A stretch of 64,000 nt of DNA. It comes from Acridotheres tristis (lineage: Eukaryota > Chordata > Aves > Passeriformes > Sturnidae). The stretch is from positions 3,078,501 through 3,142,500 of the forward strand of contig CM072891.1 of NCBI GenBank assembly GCA_037013685.1, written 5' to 3'. Shown in pieces: positions 53,501 through 64,000 of this stretch. The position numbers were made by a program, and so were the translations under genes. Under the pieces are notes generated by a model. That model searched no databases. It worked only from the letters and a program-made list of their open reading frames with translations, and was not told where the DNA came from. The stretch's first letter is position 1. The number at the start of each line of letters is the position of its first letter.

Positions 53501-53879
53501 TTTTCAGTGCCTTTACATGATGGCATTTTTCTCCTTTTCTGCCCTTACTCTCCCCCTAAGATTTTTATTTACTTAATTTCAGCTGTTTCCCTTCTTTATG
53601 TGTGTGGCACCTGTACAACCTCTACATTTTGGATTCGGCTTTCTGTTGGAGATATTTTTAATTTCCCTACTGTTCCTTGTCATGTATAAGATCTTTACCT
53701 TTGAATTCTCCTGTGACTTTTCTTCTTTTTTATAAGATGTTAGAAACAGTTCCCATGGGTCTTGCTGCTGTGGAGAATAGTGGGGGTGTTTACATGCTTT
53801 TTAAGTGAATGATTTGCAGAACAGGCGGCATAGATAGGTAAGTAACTAACTTCATATTGCTGATCAGGCTGTTCCCCAG
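47563..53879. other. Unique AT-rich non-coding DNA
   Basis: No gene is supported. Overlapping frames at 48296-48578 and 49632-49887 are chance-like. CTCTGATTCT...GTTGAAATCAGCATAACTGA at about 52888-52941 may be another very old CR1/L3-type remnant, but it is too diverged to call. Confidence 0.6.
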
Positions 53880-54050
53880 TGGAAGGAAAAAAAGAAAAGA
53901 AAAGAAAAGAAAAGAAAAGAAAAGAAAAGAAAAGAAAAGAAAAGAAAAGAAAAGAAAAGAAAAGAAAAGAAAAGAAAAGAAAAGAAAAGAAAAGAAAAGA
54001 AAAGAAAAGAAAAGAAAAGAAAAGAAAAGAAAAGAAAAGAAAAGAAAAGG
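53880..54050 (+). repeat. Pure (GAAAA)n microsatellite
   Basis: After a short GGAAGG and A-run lead-in, about 31 uninterrupted GAAAA units run from about 53893 to 54049. It is all-purine on the plus strand, like the GGAAA array 26 kb upstream. Long frames on both strands (Lys/Glu/Arg or Phe/Leu/Ser) are artefacts of the unit. Confidence 0.98.
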
Positions 54051-54163
54051 AGAAATGTGGCAATAATAACTCCAATTGTTCAGCATTACTATCCTGTATT
54101 TCTTATTTTCTCTTTACCCTCTATAAATCCCTTTTGCATCCCTGGATCCACAACGTCCATCCT

Positions 54164-54177
54164 CCCCCCCCCCCCCC
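54164..54177 (+). repeat. Poly-C run (14 C)
   Basis: 14 uninterrupted C, 115 bases after the GAAAA array. Its length is prone to sequencing error. Confidence 0.9.
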
Positions 54178-56880
54178 AACAAACAGATCAAGCCAAAAAA
54201 TCCCACAGATCCTAATACTTCCAATAATTATTTTTATAAAATCCTTATTTTTCTGTCTGGAAGTCAGCTTAAGTTGTGAAAAAACCTTCCTTGAGCCTCA
54301 CCAGAAGAAATAAAAAATTTGCTTTGTTTGCCTGCACATTTCCTGCATAAAAAAAGTAAATATTTTCTTCTCCAGCTGCAATTTTGTATGCTCATATAAA
54401 ATAGTGCTATAGTGAATAAAGCAGCAGAATCATATAGATGATTGTTACTTTACCTGTGCACCATCCTGAAACTGCTTTATACAAAGCCCATTACAAGAAT
54501 TGTAGTAGTATAAGCCTCATACAAAAACTTTTGATGATTGTCAGATGCACTGCTTGCACAAGAGTCATAGCTTGCTTTTCTAATCTGACTGTAAACAAAG
54601 TAAACACAATGGTGAACACAACTGTTGAAACCTTCAAAGCAGATACTCTCAGCTGAAAGTTTCAGCTGAAACTTAAAAATAATTTTGCTTTTCATAAAAT
54701 GGGTTATTCCCAATGAAGCATAAGTTTACTTTAACAAAAAAGGAATGGAATGAAAAGGCTATTTTTCTCCCTCCTCTATATTTAAAGCCTTACAATAATA
54801 TTTCTGTTTCTCCACGACTTCAATTTTTGTTGTATATATGGCATCTGCTGGCAAGTTGGAATGAAACTCCAAGACACTAGGAAAGAATCAAACCTTCTTT
54901 AGTATCTGCATCCCAGCTCCCAATGCCTGAGCAAACATGCCATTGTACTCACAGGGTCCCTGGTGAGAAACCCGGCTCCAGGAGAGAGTCCTTCCCACTG
55001 CAAGGTTTTGTGGTGAAATTTATGAGCCTGTCACTCTATCAGTTGAAAGGGTTTCCGTTTTTGGCCTAATGCTGTGAGTGTAATATCTAAAGTTTTGGAA
55101 AGGAAGTGATTTGTTTCATTTTGCTCAGGCCTTTATGTAGCTGAATTATATTTCAGCAATCCCCAGTATCCATAGCTACAGTAGTTTCCCACTGACATAG
55201 CGGCACTTCCTGATAAAGTTTCCCCTATAACTCAGCCAGCAAGCTTGTCTGAACTCCAGCTTCTGTTTCTCCAGTTAAAGCTAATTACACTTATATGGCA
55301 CTGGGCTTTCCACTTCCTTCTTTTCTTGGGGTGCACAATTGCCAAGAAGATCTATATTTGCCAGGGGAAAAAAAAGTCCTGAATGTTGGTGCCAATTAAC
55401 AAAACAAATATGTTGCAACTTAATGAGTACCCAGCAGATCAAACCTGATCCTGCTCAACAGAAAGGTGATGTAGGAGTAAATAAATGGCAGTGCTTAGCC
55501 ACTGGCAGAAGGGGAGGGCATTTTGTTTTACCAGGGAATGCATTTCTGCTTTGCTCTACTTAGTAGGACCATGCACTTTCTCCCCTTCAGACCCTGCCCA
55601 CAGTGCCTAATTAATTCACATCAATTTTGAAAGAATACATGATTAGCTGTCCTAGGGCTAAGCAGTAGCATATTGAGTCACACACTAGAAGGCCTAGTTT
55701 GGGCACTGGCTCAGGATGGCAGGATCCATGCCAACATAAGAAGCTAAATTGGTTGCAGGGCAGGGGGTGGGGGGCTTGCCAACTAACTGCCTCGCCTCAT
55801 GGCACCATCTGCCAATTTGTAGACTGATGTTGGCATCAGATCTGAAAGAGCCACTTATCCACTTGCACAGCTATAGGCCACAAGAGTGAAAGGAGAAACG
55901 TTTGAAAATAAAAAGGAAGTTGACTAAAAAGCGCATCTCGTCTAGCACAATGCCTGTCAGGTTACTGTCTGCAGTATTTATCATCAGATATGGACATCTT
56001 TTATGAAATTAAGAAGCTAATCCATGATTAACAGATCTTCATACCTGAGATTACAAACAACATAAGGTTATTGCTCTCAGATGTAGTTACCTGCTTCATG
56101 CACATAATGGCATGCATAAAACTAAACCTTCTCAAATCTTACCCTGTGTGAATTAGCTTTCAAAGCCAAAAATTAATTCTTTGCTGGTGTAGTCTACTTT
56201 GAGCCCTCAAAAGTAGACAAAAAGTAGTAAGAAATTTTAAAAAGAATGTAAATTAATTTCAAACTTATTTCAGGGGTAACCTGGATAAGAACCAAGCATT
56301 TAATGAAGGATATTATGTTCTTTGAAACCTTTCCTTCTCTTAGGATCTACTTCAAATCAACATTATGTCAACGGGATCTTAGCAGCTTGCACCTGGCCAG
56401 GAATTCTTCATCCTTTTCAATCTAACAAGGAAACTGAACCTAAGCTTCTGAGATGCTCATTTCTGTGTAATGATTTATATATTAGATGCAGTTCAACCCT
56501 ATCATACTGAAAGAACAATCAAAAATGTTGATTCTAAAGGCACTATCATCAACTATTAAAAAGAAAATTTACTCACAAAGAAATAAGAAAATAAATATTG
56601 CATGGTCTAGCTGCTCCTTTTATTACTAGACATGATTCTGACCCTGGCTTCATCTGACATATCCTTTAATAGCTTTTATCCAAAAAATCATTAGTATCCT
56701 TCTTCTCTTTGTAGCCCATATGAAACCATATCAGCGAAAGAGGGGAATGACTGGAGTGAAAAGAGGGTGGAGGAGTCTAAAATAACGCAAAATCAGAGAA
56801 AACTTTTTTCTTGCAATTTCTTATCGTAGAAGCTCAAGAGCTCTGTTTGTCATTGGCTTTCTCTGGAACATGGTGACATT
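54178..56880. other. Unique AT-rich non-coding DNA
   Basis: No gene is supported. An 18-bp perfect palindrome lies at 54657-54674. The region 55730-55830 is locally GC-richer, with GGGCAGGGGGTGGGGGGCTT (about 55758-55777), but is not a CpG island. Confidence 0.6.
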
Positions 56881-56888
56881 CATTTAGT

Positions 56889-56917
56889 TGCATAAGTATG
56901 CATAAATATGCATAAGG
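56889..56917 (+). repeat. Three-copy 10-bp tandem, GCATAA motif
   Basis: GCATAA starts at 56890, 56900 and 56910, with TATGCATAA-type flanks. The exact 10-base period puts each copy on the same face of the helix. The motif is like half of a POU-domain site. Confidence 0.85.
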
Positions 56918-59900
56918 TAGCTTGAGATCAGTATGTCCTACCACCTTTTTATCCCACAAAATAAAAAGAACTATGAAACTCTATCTGAAAGAGATAGAAC
57001 ATATTCCATCTCATTCTCTCCTGAAAAAAAAAATCCTATGGTTTTATATAATTTCATTTCTTAGTTTTGATTACTGAAATGTCCTGGTGGCACTCTTGGG
57101 CTGGAGACAGTTAGATAAGATCCAGTACTCCCTTGAAGTGTGCACATCCAGACCTGATTAACATTTAGGATCCCACCACGAGAAAGGAAACCTTCCCTCA
57201 TGAGGAGGCACTGCATGAGCTCTGCTCCACTCCATGAGGTTCATGCTGTACAGTTCATGCTTCCAGTTGACACCTTACCTGTAAATTGGCCCCCCGAGGA
57301 GGTCTTTGGTAACTGACTTAAGTTAGAGAAGCCTAGAGCAAAGTGCCTGAGGCTGCTTCCATTTCCAACCCAACTGATCCAGCACTAGGAAAGTCCTGGG
57401 ACTACAGAAACACAAAACCACCTTTGTACAATCCCCATCTTGCAGTGAGTGCTGAACTAAGCCCTCAAAACTCAGTGAAGGATTTTGGAAGCTAGATAAT
57501 AAAACAGAATTCCAGAGCACTCTTTGTTTCCCTTTTTGTTCCTTTTAAGGATTTTATACATGATAATGTAACCAAAAATCACAAAAATATCTAAATAACT
57601 TGATGTTCTGCCATCTGCTACCCCACAGTTCATTTTTGGGTTTTGTGTGCATTCTATCATGTGCACACTTCATGAATATTATTTATTAATTAGTAAAGGG
57701 TTTTTTTTCTGTGTTTTACACTATACTTTACCTGGACTTATTTACTATGTTGGTTGGAGTTTGTAGGCATGTGTAGTGTCCCAGGAGGACAACATTTTCT
57801 TTCTAAGATATTGCGTTAAACCTATTAAATTATTTTCAAAAGACTTTCAAAATGGTGGGGAAAGGAATGTAGCCTCTTTAATAATAAATGATAAGTATCA
57901 ATACTTAATGGAGTAAAAGATACATCTTGTCTATGTTGCTGCTTACAGGAAAATGGATGATGTTAATCTGCACTAAGTTACCTAGAGAATAGCCAAAGTG
58001 GTAAAAAGTACAAAAGTATAATATGGTGAAATATTTCTACTCAAAGCTGTTATGTACTGGAGAGTGAGTTGTTGCTAAATCAGGTAGAACAAATAGAAAC
58101 TTATTTTCAGACTTATCAAGAAGTTTGGAGGAGCCAAACCAATATCTCTGAATTTAGGTGAAACTGACACTGAGATGACAGGACCAAAGCAAGATATATG
58201 CCATTTATTTTAGAAGACACAAGACTTATGTTGTTGGGGTAAAAATTCTTACAATTAAGAGACAGGAACTTCACTAATGCAATTATTTTGTCAAGTAGTG
58301 CTCAGCAGGAAAACCTTACTGACAAGATTTTTATCTTGATGATCAAACCACATGAAACTAAAATCAGCAGAATAAATGCAAAGTCAGGGAGAAAACAGAA
58401 AGGTGGAAGCAACCAGGTTATGGTGCAATGAAGGTGCGTATGTGACCCAAGCAGAAAGTTAGTATCAGCAGTGACAAAGCACTCCTCACACAGCTCCTGT
58501 GTGCTTTACCAATTGCAGCACATATGGTCCTGCAGCAGAGGGTCTCAGAACAGCGGGTTAGTTTACATACCATATGTATGCAATTGGTAGGCACAACGGG
58601 GTTGCGTTAAGGTTATTGCATCTGCCCTAGCTAGGAATTCCCTTGTATTTTTAAGTTTACATCGGACAGTAATGTTATTTTAACAGCTTTTGTGTTAAAT
58701 TTCGCATGTTTTTTTAAACAACATTATAGCTTCCTTTATTTTCTTTTTATTAATTTTGACTTTGTAATAGGAACTCTGGAGACTTAAAATTGAAGCACGT
58801 TGTAGAATGATGGCTTTTGGAAGTTCCAGACTCCCAGGAATGAATGTCAGTTAAACCTTCTGCTGTCTCACTTCTGTCTATTTCATTGAGTACCTAGTAT
58901 TTTTCATTTTAAATAATTTGAGAATGAGTGTGATCTGTGGATTATTTATAGAAGAATTCTTGGATATATATATATTTTTTTTTTGTTCTGAATCTCTATC
59001 AAAAATTGTGGGAGTTCAGTAATATGAAAAGAAGCAGTTTTGATGGGACGGTGTGGTCACCAATAATATCTATTTTGTACATAACAAAACCCTTGCAATC
59101 ATGTTGATATGATTTAATAGTTACAGTTAAGCTGGATATTTTATGATATCATCAAAAATTCATCTTCTACCAGTAGTTTCAACGGCTGTTTAAAATATTA
59201 ATTGCAAATATGTGCTGCTGAGGAAAAATTACTTAAGAGATATGGATGACATTAACAGGTATTTTAGCAAAACCTTCATAACATTGTGAAGTAATTCTGC
59301 ACTACTTTTACTGCTTTGTAATCAGAATTCCTGTAAGGAAAATGGAACCGTCTGGAAAGAAGGGGTTAATGCTCTCCAATGTACACACAAGTTTTCTGCC
59401 AATAATATATCTGTTGCTTCTTTTAACTTTGTTTTTATCCATAGTATGTTATCCACCACCACACACAGGAGACAAGGAGTGCTCTAATATTCAGATTGCA
59501 AGGTGAAATATAGTTCTTGTATCCATTACTGGAACAGTTTAAGCATTGGTTTACCTCTAGCTTCCTAGTGCCAGGATTAATAATGTCTGGCAAGTGCATT
59601 AATATGGTGAAAGCAACAGGAGATGGCAAGCCCTTTCACATAACACATTGCAAGCATGCCTTAAACTCTTTTATAAGTGCCTTTTATGGTAGACAAACAA
59701 TGGAAAATTATTATCTTTGTACTGAAAAGCTGTGGTAATTTCACTTTTCTTCCAAAGACAGTGAACTCCTGTAAAATTTAATGAGGACCAGTAGTGTATT
59801 TTTTTAAAAGGAAAAGTAGGAAATAATTGGAAATTCCATAGCTCATGATAATTCCACAGCTCATGATAGCATGCTAGGAAGCTACTGAAGCTGTGCAGGT

Positions 59901-62900
59901 AAAAAACACCCTCAGGGACATACCACAGCATATGTGAATGTAAAGAGCACTAGGGCTTTGCTGCTAATCAGGTCATCTGTTCTTCTGAGACTGCAATCTC
60001 TGCAAAGGAGCCTTTCCTACATGGCATAGTTTGTCAGATTCAAAACTGGAGAAAATTATGTAGGAGTTTGATTATTTAAATTATAGCTGCAAATAGAGTT
60101 TATGTAAGAACGACCAACAGACCTAGATATTTTAGATTAATTCAGAAATTATAGAAGTTTATATTAAAAGGTAATGGCAATTATCTAGGGTCTAAGCTTT
60201 AATCTCCTCTGAAGTCTGTCAACAAAAGCCAACTCATGCATGGGCTGAGCAAGCATTCCTGAATACAGGAAGAAAATGTCACTAAAGTCAGTGAGAAGAG
60301 TATTGTAAGTTTAAACAGAGATACCTTTCATGTGGAGAAGCAAACCAAAATCCCCAAACTTTGACAAACTTAGAGATCAAAGATTTATGCAGCAGTTTTG
60401 TAAAGTGTTGAGTCCTCCAGTTTAAATGTACATCTAAGAGGCAATAATTTGTGCATCTGATTTTATGAAGCAGAAACAGCTCCTAAAGTTAGCCAGTAGG
60501 AAAGTAATTTAAGTTTGTCAAAGGCCATGCACAGTTGAACTCTCTGGAGCAAATGAAGATTCTCATAGTAAAACACTAATAAGGAATAAAGGAATAACTT
60601 TTTTTTATTAACATCATTCCGAGTAGCAAAATGAAAATTTTTTAAACTTGTAAAGTTGAGCTGACTCTACCAAATGGTGCAACTTTGGCAAGTACTCTCC
60701 CTGTACAGACTAATCTCTTTGTGGCTTGTGAAAGCTGACCTTGTTGGTTACTCCACTTAAATTACTGTAAAAGGATGGAGATGTTCAATATGTTCTACAA
60801 GGTGTGATCATGACAGCAGTGACCTCAGGACCTATTGCTATATGACAGAATAACAGGTAAAAAAATAGATAAATTGCTGCTGTGGAACATTGAATCAAGT
60901 CCTGGATCCTCTTGCAATTGACATAGTATGGTCCTTGCCATGGATGTCTCTTATTCATATTGCATCCAAGAGGATGTTAATAGCTCCTGGATTTCTCCCA
61001 AATTCCAAGCTGGACCATCATGCAGTATGTAAAACTGTGTTCTACAAATTCTAGATACATATTCTTTTTATATATTTCACAATTAGACTGGGAAATATCT
61101 GGAATTTATCTTAATAACTGGATAATAATCTAATAATTGGATTTATCTGGAATACATTTGAACTCAGCAGCTCTTTAATTTTCAGATGCCTTTCCTGCTG
61201 TAACAATTTATTACATCAGGATAAACTAAGCTCATTCATACTAAGAAATTTATACAGCAGCCCACTTAAACTTTTTTCCAACAAGTTAAGTTATTTTCCA
61301 AAAGTTAGGTTGTACCTAATGTTCCATGTATTTTACCTGAATTTTGCAGGTAAGATTCATTCAAAATCAGTTTACCAAAGAGACAGAAGCCTTGGAAAAA
61401 GACAGTGTATAAGGAAACGCTAGGAGAATTTTCTGGAAATTAATAAATGCTCTATAGTTGCCTTAAACAGTTTATACCTGCAGCTGTACGCACGGTAAGG
61501 GTAAAACAGCTGTTGGCTTGGTGGTTTACAGAATGCATTTTTACAGCCATTACAGATCTGACTGGTCATAATGCTTCTGCAGGTGTAGAAATCCCAAGCG
61601 ACCACAGGGATACCTGTTGGCTTCTCAGGTATACATTATTGAAGAAAGAAAGTAATTAATTTCCAGAGTCATTCAGCAATCATTTTTTGCCTCCCAGACT
61701 GATTGTTGAAGACTTTGTTTTGAAAAATGGCACATTTAAACTCTGAGCTGCTGTTTGTGCTGGAAGAATTACTTTTCCAGCATTTAAATTCCTTCTATGG
61801 GAATTTTTTTCTTATTTTGAATTTTTGTCTTACATTCCAGCATGCATTTAGCCCTTGGCAGATTGAAAGGTGTCTCTGTCAGGAAATACCATCTGAGGGA
61901 ACACAAGATACTACACTGCACAAAAAAAAGGTGTGGTGTAGGAGGAGAGAAAACATCAGAAGCATTGCAAAAATACCTTTTTGTTTTGTGTTCCACAGCT
62001 TTGAAACTTTTCAACAGCTTTGAACCATTAAAAAGTGTAACTTGCTGACAACTTTTTACATGGAATGTCAGCTTTGTGTGATTCGAAACAGCTGAGATAA
62101 TAACTCCCAAATGAGAGGATTATAATACTGAAAGGAATATAAGTGTGTATTGTACCAGCAGCACCTCTCTATTCATGTCCAATGTAGACTAATTGATGGA
62201 ACAGCCAGCCTTTTATCTGTACTCTTCTTAAGAGTTCATTTCTACCAGGGCTTTTTCTTTTAGTAAACTCAATGAATAATGTTTCCTTGGAACTGTTATC
62301 AAATTTATTTTGACCCATATGGTACTGCAAGACAACTAAACCAATACATGATTTTTAAACAAATGTAGAGAATGATAGAATAGTAGAGATGTGTGAACTG
62401 AGGATGGTTTTTAAAGTTTGCCATGAGGTGTCAGCAGCTCTTTAATTTTCAGTAGCCTTTTCTGACATTAGGATCTCATAGCAATTTACAGAGCTACTTG
62501 CTCAAACCCTGTCAACAGTGTTGGAATATTTTCCTCAAATAAAGATTTATATTTTAGAAGTCCTTAAATATTTCCATATGGCTAACAGAGATGAATATGT
62601 CTGTTTGCTATAAATACAGATATACCTGCAAATAAGTTAGTAAATAAATGCAAAATAATTTTGTAATGTTTTTCTTATAATTAGCTCAGTTAATTTACCT
62701 GTTGTTCACTGTGTTTACTGCCTTCATTAAGTTAAGAAGTGTATAATTTCTTTAAAAATTGTAAATGTCACGATATTAAGAAATTCAGTAATAATATACA
62801 TCAAGGATGTCTTGGAGATAGTATGTGTAGTAAAATTTAGAAACGACTATGAATTTTCGAGTTAGCATGTTAAATTTCACTGCAAATACTTTATCTTCAG

Positions 62901-63183
62901 GTTTCCCCAGGTGGCAATGTGTATTAAGAAATGAATGTGTCTGGAAATTCTGTTCTTGCCATTTTTTATTTTGGAAGTTAATTTAGCTGTTGAATGTAAT
63001 ACTAATCTCGTGCTTAGGAATGCCTTCAGAGGGAAAGTAGAACTGGAAGAAAACCACGACAACTGTGTTTCTTAGTATGGTGGGCTCTGGGTAAAATTAA
63101 AACCTTATCCTTTAAGAGATTAAATCAAAGCCAATATTCAAATAAGATAGCTCCCACTACCTATCATTACATTCTCTCTGTAG
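56918..63183. other. Unique AT-rich non-coding DNA
   Basis: No gene or clear repeat is recognised. A (TA)n plus poly-T tract lies at 58964-58985. Frames at 61447-62110 overlap on both strands and show no domain. Confidence 0.6.
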
Positions 63184-63200
63184 CTCGAATACACTGAAAG
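63184..63200 (+). other. Micro-exon-like 17-base interval between splice-like signals
   Basis: An acceptor-like CATTACATTCTCTCTGTAG ends at 63183. A donor-like AAG|GTAAGTAG starts its GT at 63201. The enclosed 17 bases are CTCGAATACACTGAAAG, not a multiple of three. The branch-point region is plausible but not distinctive. The signals alone do not make an exon. Confidence 0.12.
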
Positions 63201-63201
63201 G

Positions 63202-63919
63202 TAAGTAGACTTAGAAAATTTGGTCTTGAAAAGCTGTATCCTAAAATGAATGTTTGCTGGAAATGGAATATATTCCTGCACCAAACCCCTGGAAAATTGT
63301 AAGAGTTGACCTTAAGTACTATGGTTTTGCTTTCAGATGTTAGGACATACCCTTCCTGCTAATCCTGAAAGTACCTCTTACATTTTGTAATAAACCTTAC
63401 AGTAATGCTATTCCACTGATCTAGTAAAAAAAAAAAAAAATCCATAATGATCTACAAACCTGAACTCTAACATTCAAAGCAACCTTCAGTGTAGGAGGAC
63501 TGACAGGTCATAGCATTCTTTGCCTGTGCTCAGACCTGCAGATTTCACTATAAAGGTTAGAGAGAAACCAGGGTTTAGCCTGATGTAGGTGGTTCTTTCT
63601 CCTTAATGGTGAGTCATCACACCTGATCACCACATTTTTATTCTGAATTATATTTCATGAGAGTCAGGACATGCAATGTGGGCAGAAAAAAACTGCAGTA
63701 TGTTTAATCATTTTTCTTTCTCTTGAGCACATGAGACAAAGGAAGGTGTGAGGAGGATATGGCCTGAGCTGGCTAGTCTGTATTATTATCTAGCATGTGT
63801 GGAAAGTGATTTAAGATCAATAGGTCACACTTCACTTTGAAGTTCAGATACTGCCACGTCTTTTTGAAAACATGATCCTAAAATGTGCTGAGCACCCTGG
63901 CTGAAGGCCAGGAAAACAC
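63202..63919. other. Unique AT-rich non-coding DNA
   Basis: A 15-A run sits at 63426-63440. Otherwise nothing is recognisable. Confidence 0.6.
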
Positions 63920-64000
63920 ATAAACACATGCTTAACTCTAATCATAGGACTAGGCCCCTTGTGTTAAAGTTGACATGTGCTGAAGTGCTGGTCTGGACTA
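63920..64000 (+). mobile_element. Probable ancient CR1/L3-like tail, cut by the window edge
   Basis: AACACATGCTTAACTCTAAT, then GTGTTAAAGTTGACATGTGC and TGAAGTGCTGGTCTGGA, follow the pattern of old amniote CR1/L3-type tails (CACATGCTTAACTTTAAG...TTAAAGTTAAGCACATGC...AAGTGCTTTGCTGGATC). The element may continue past the window. Confidence 0.5.

Noticed and set aside
53837..53850. Donor-like TAGGTAAGTAAC
   Set aside because: No exon-like sequence upstream; counted as a chance match.
53740..54313. Frames of 69-144 codons on both strands
   Set aside because: Artefact of the GAAAA array.
55650..55780. GC-richer stretch with GGCAGGGGGTGGGGGGC as a promoter or CpG island
   Set aside because: Almost no CpG and no initiator or TATA context; it is only a local G-run.

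Overview
This window reads as vertebrate, most likely bird, nuclear DNA with no protein-coding or RNA gene that I can support. The avian call rests on two truncated copies of the CR1 LINE (15530-15935 and 29132-29405, both on the minus strand). Each ends in the tail motif related to ATTCTRTG that is typical of bird CR1. It also rests on a piece of a retroviral LTR of a type I know from bird genomes (4008-4325), on low interspersed-repeat density, and on A/G-rich pentanucleotide arrays. A passerine is possible but not shown.

The sequence is AT-rich throughout. There is no CpG island, no convincing promoter, no chain of open exons with matching splice sites, no tRNA or rRNA, and no CRISPR-like array. 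The longest open frames come from simple repeats (27.4-28.1 kb, 53.7-54.3 kb) or lie antisense to CR1 (15454-15840). The window is best seen as part of a gene desert or a very long intron.

Layout: 1-15.5 kb is mostly unique AT-rich DNA with the LTR fragment, two stretches that look like conserved regulatory elements (about 1.83-2.14 and 7.06-7.50 kb), and scattered old CR1/L3-like tails (10.0, 11.4, 12.3 kb). At 15.5-27.2 kb there is the first CR1, a TA/TG/TC microsatellite, a 24-base poly-A run, and a weak exon-like segment with a perfect splice-donor match at 23.28 kb. At 27.27-27.98 kb lies the most unusual locus: a hexanucleotide array that flips strand to form a 62-bp perfect palindrome, then a GC-richer island of about 220 bp, then a purine array of about 400 bp with some 50 uninterrupted GGAAA units. 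At 28-53.9 kb there is the second CR1, a cluster of four nuclear-receptor-type half sites at 30.68 kb, and more unique DNA. At 53.9-54.2 kb a GAAAA array is followed by a run of 14 C. The rest is unique sequence, with a three-copy 10-bp-periodic GCATAA motif at 56.9 kb and a probable ancient CR1 tail running off the right edge.

No set of genes acts together here. If the region has a function it is most likely regulatory or structural. I did not find a convincing new biological system. The compound palindrome/purine locus and the half-site cluster are the best leads.
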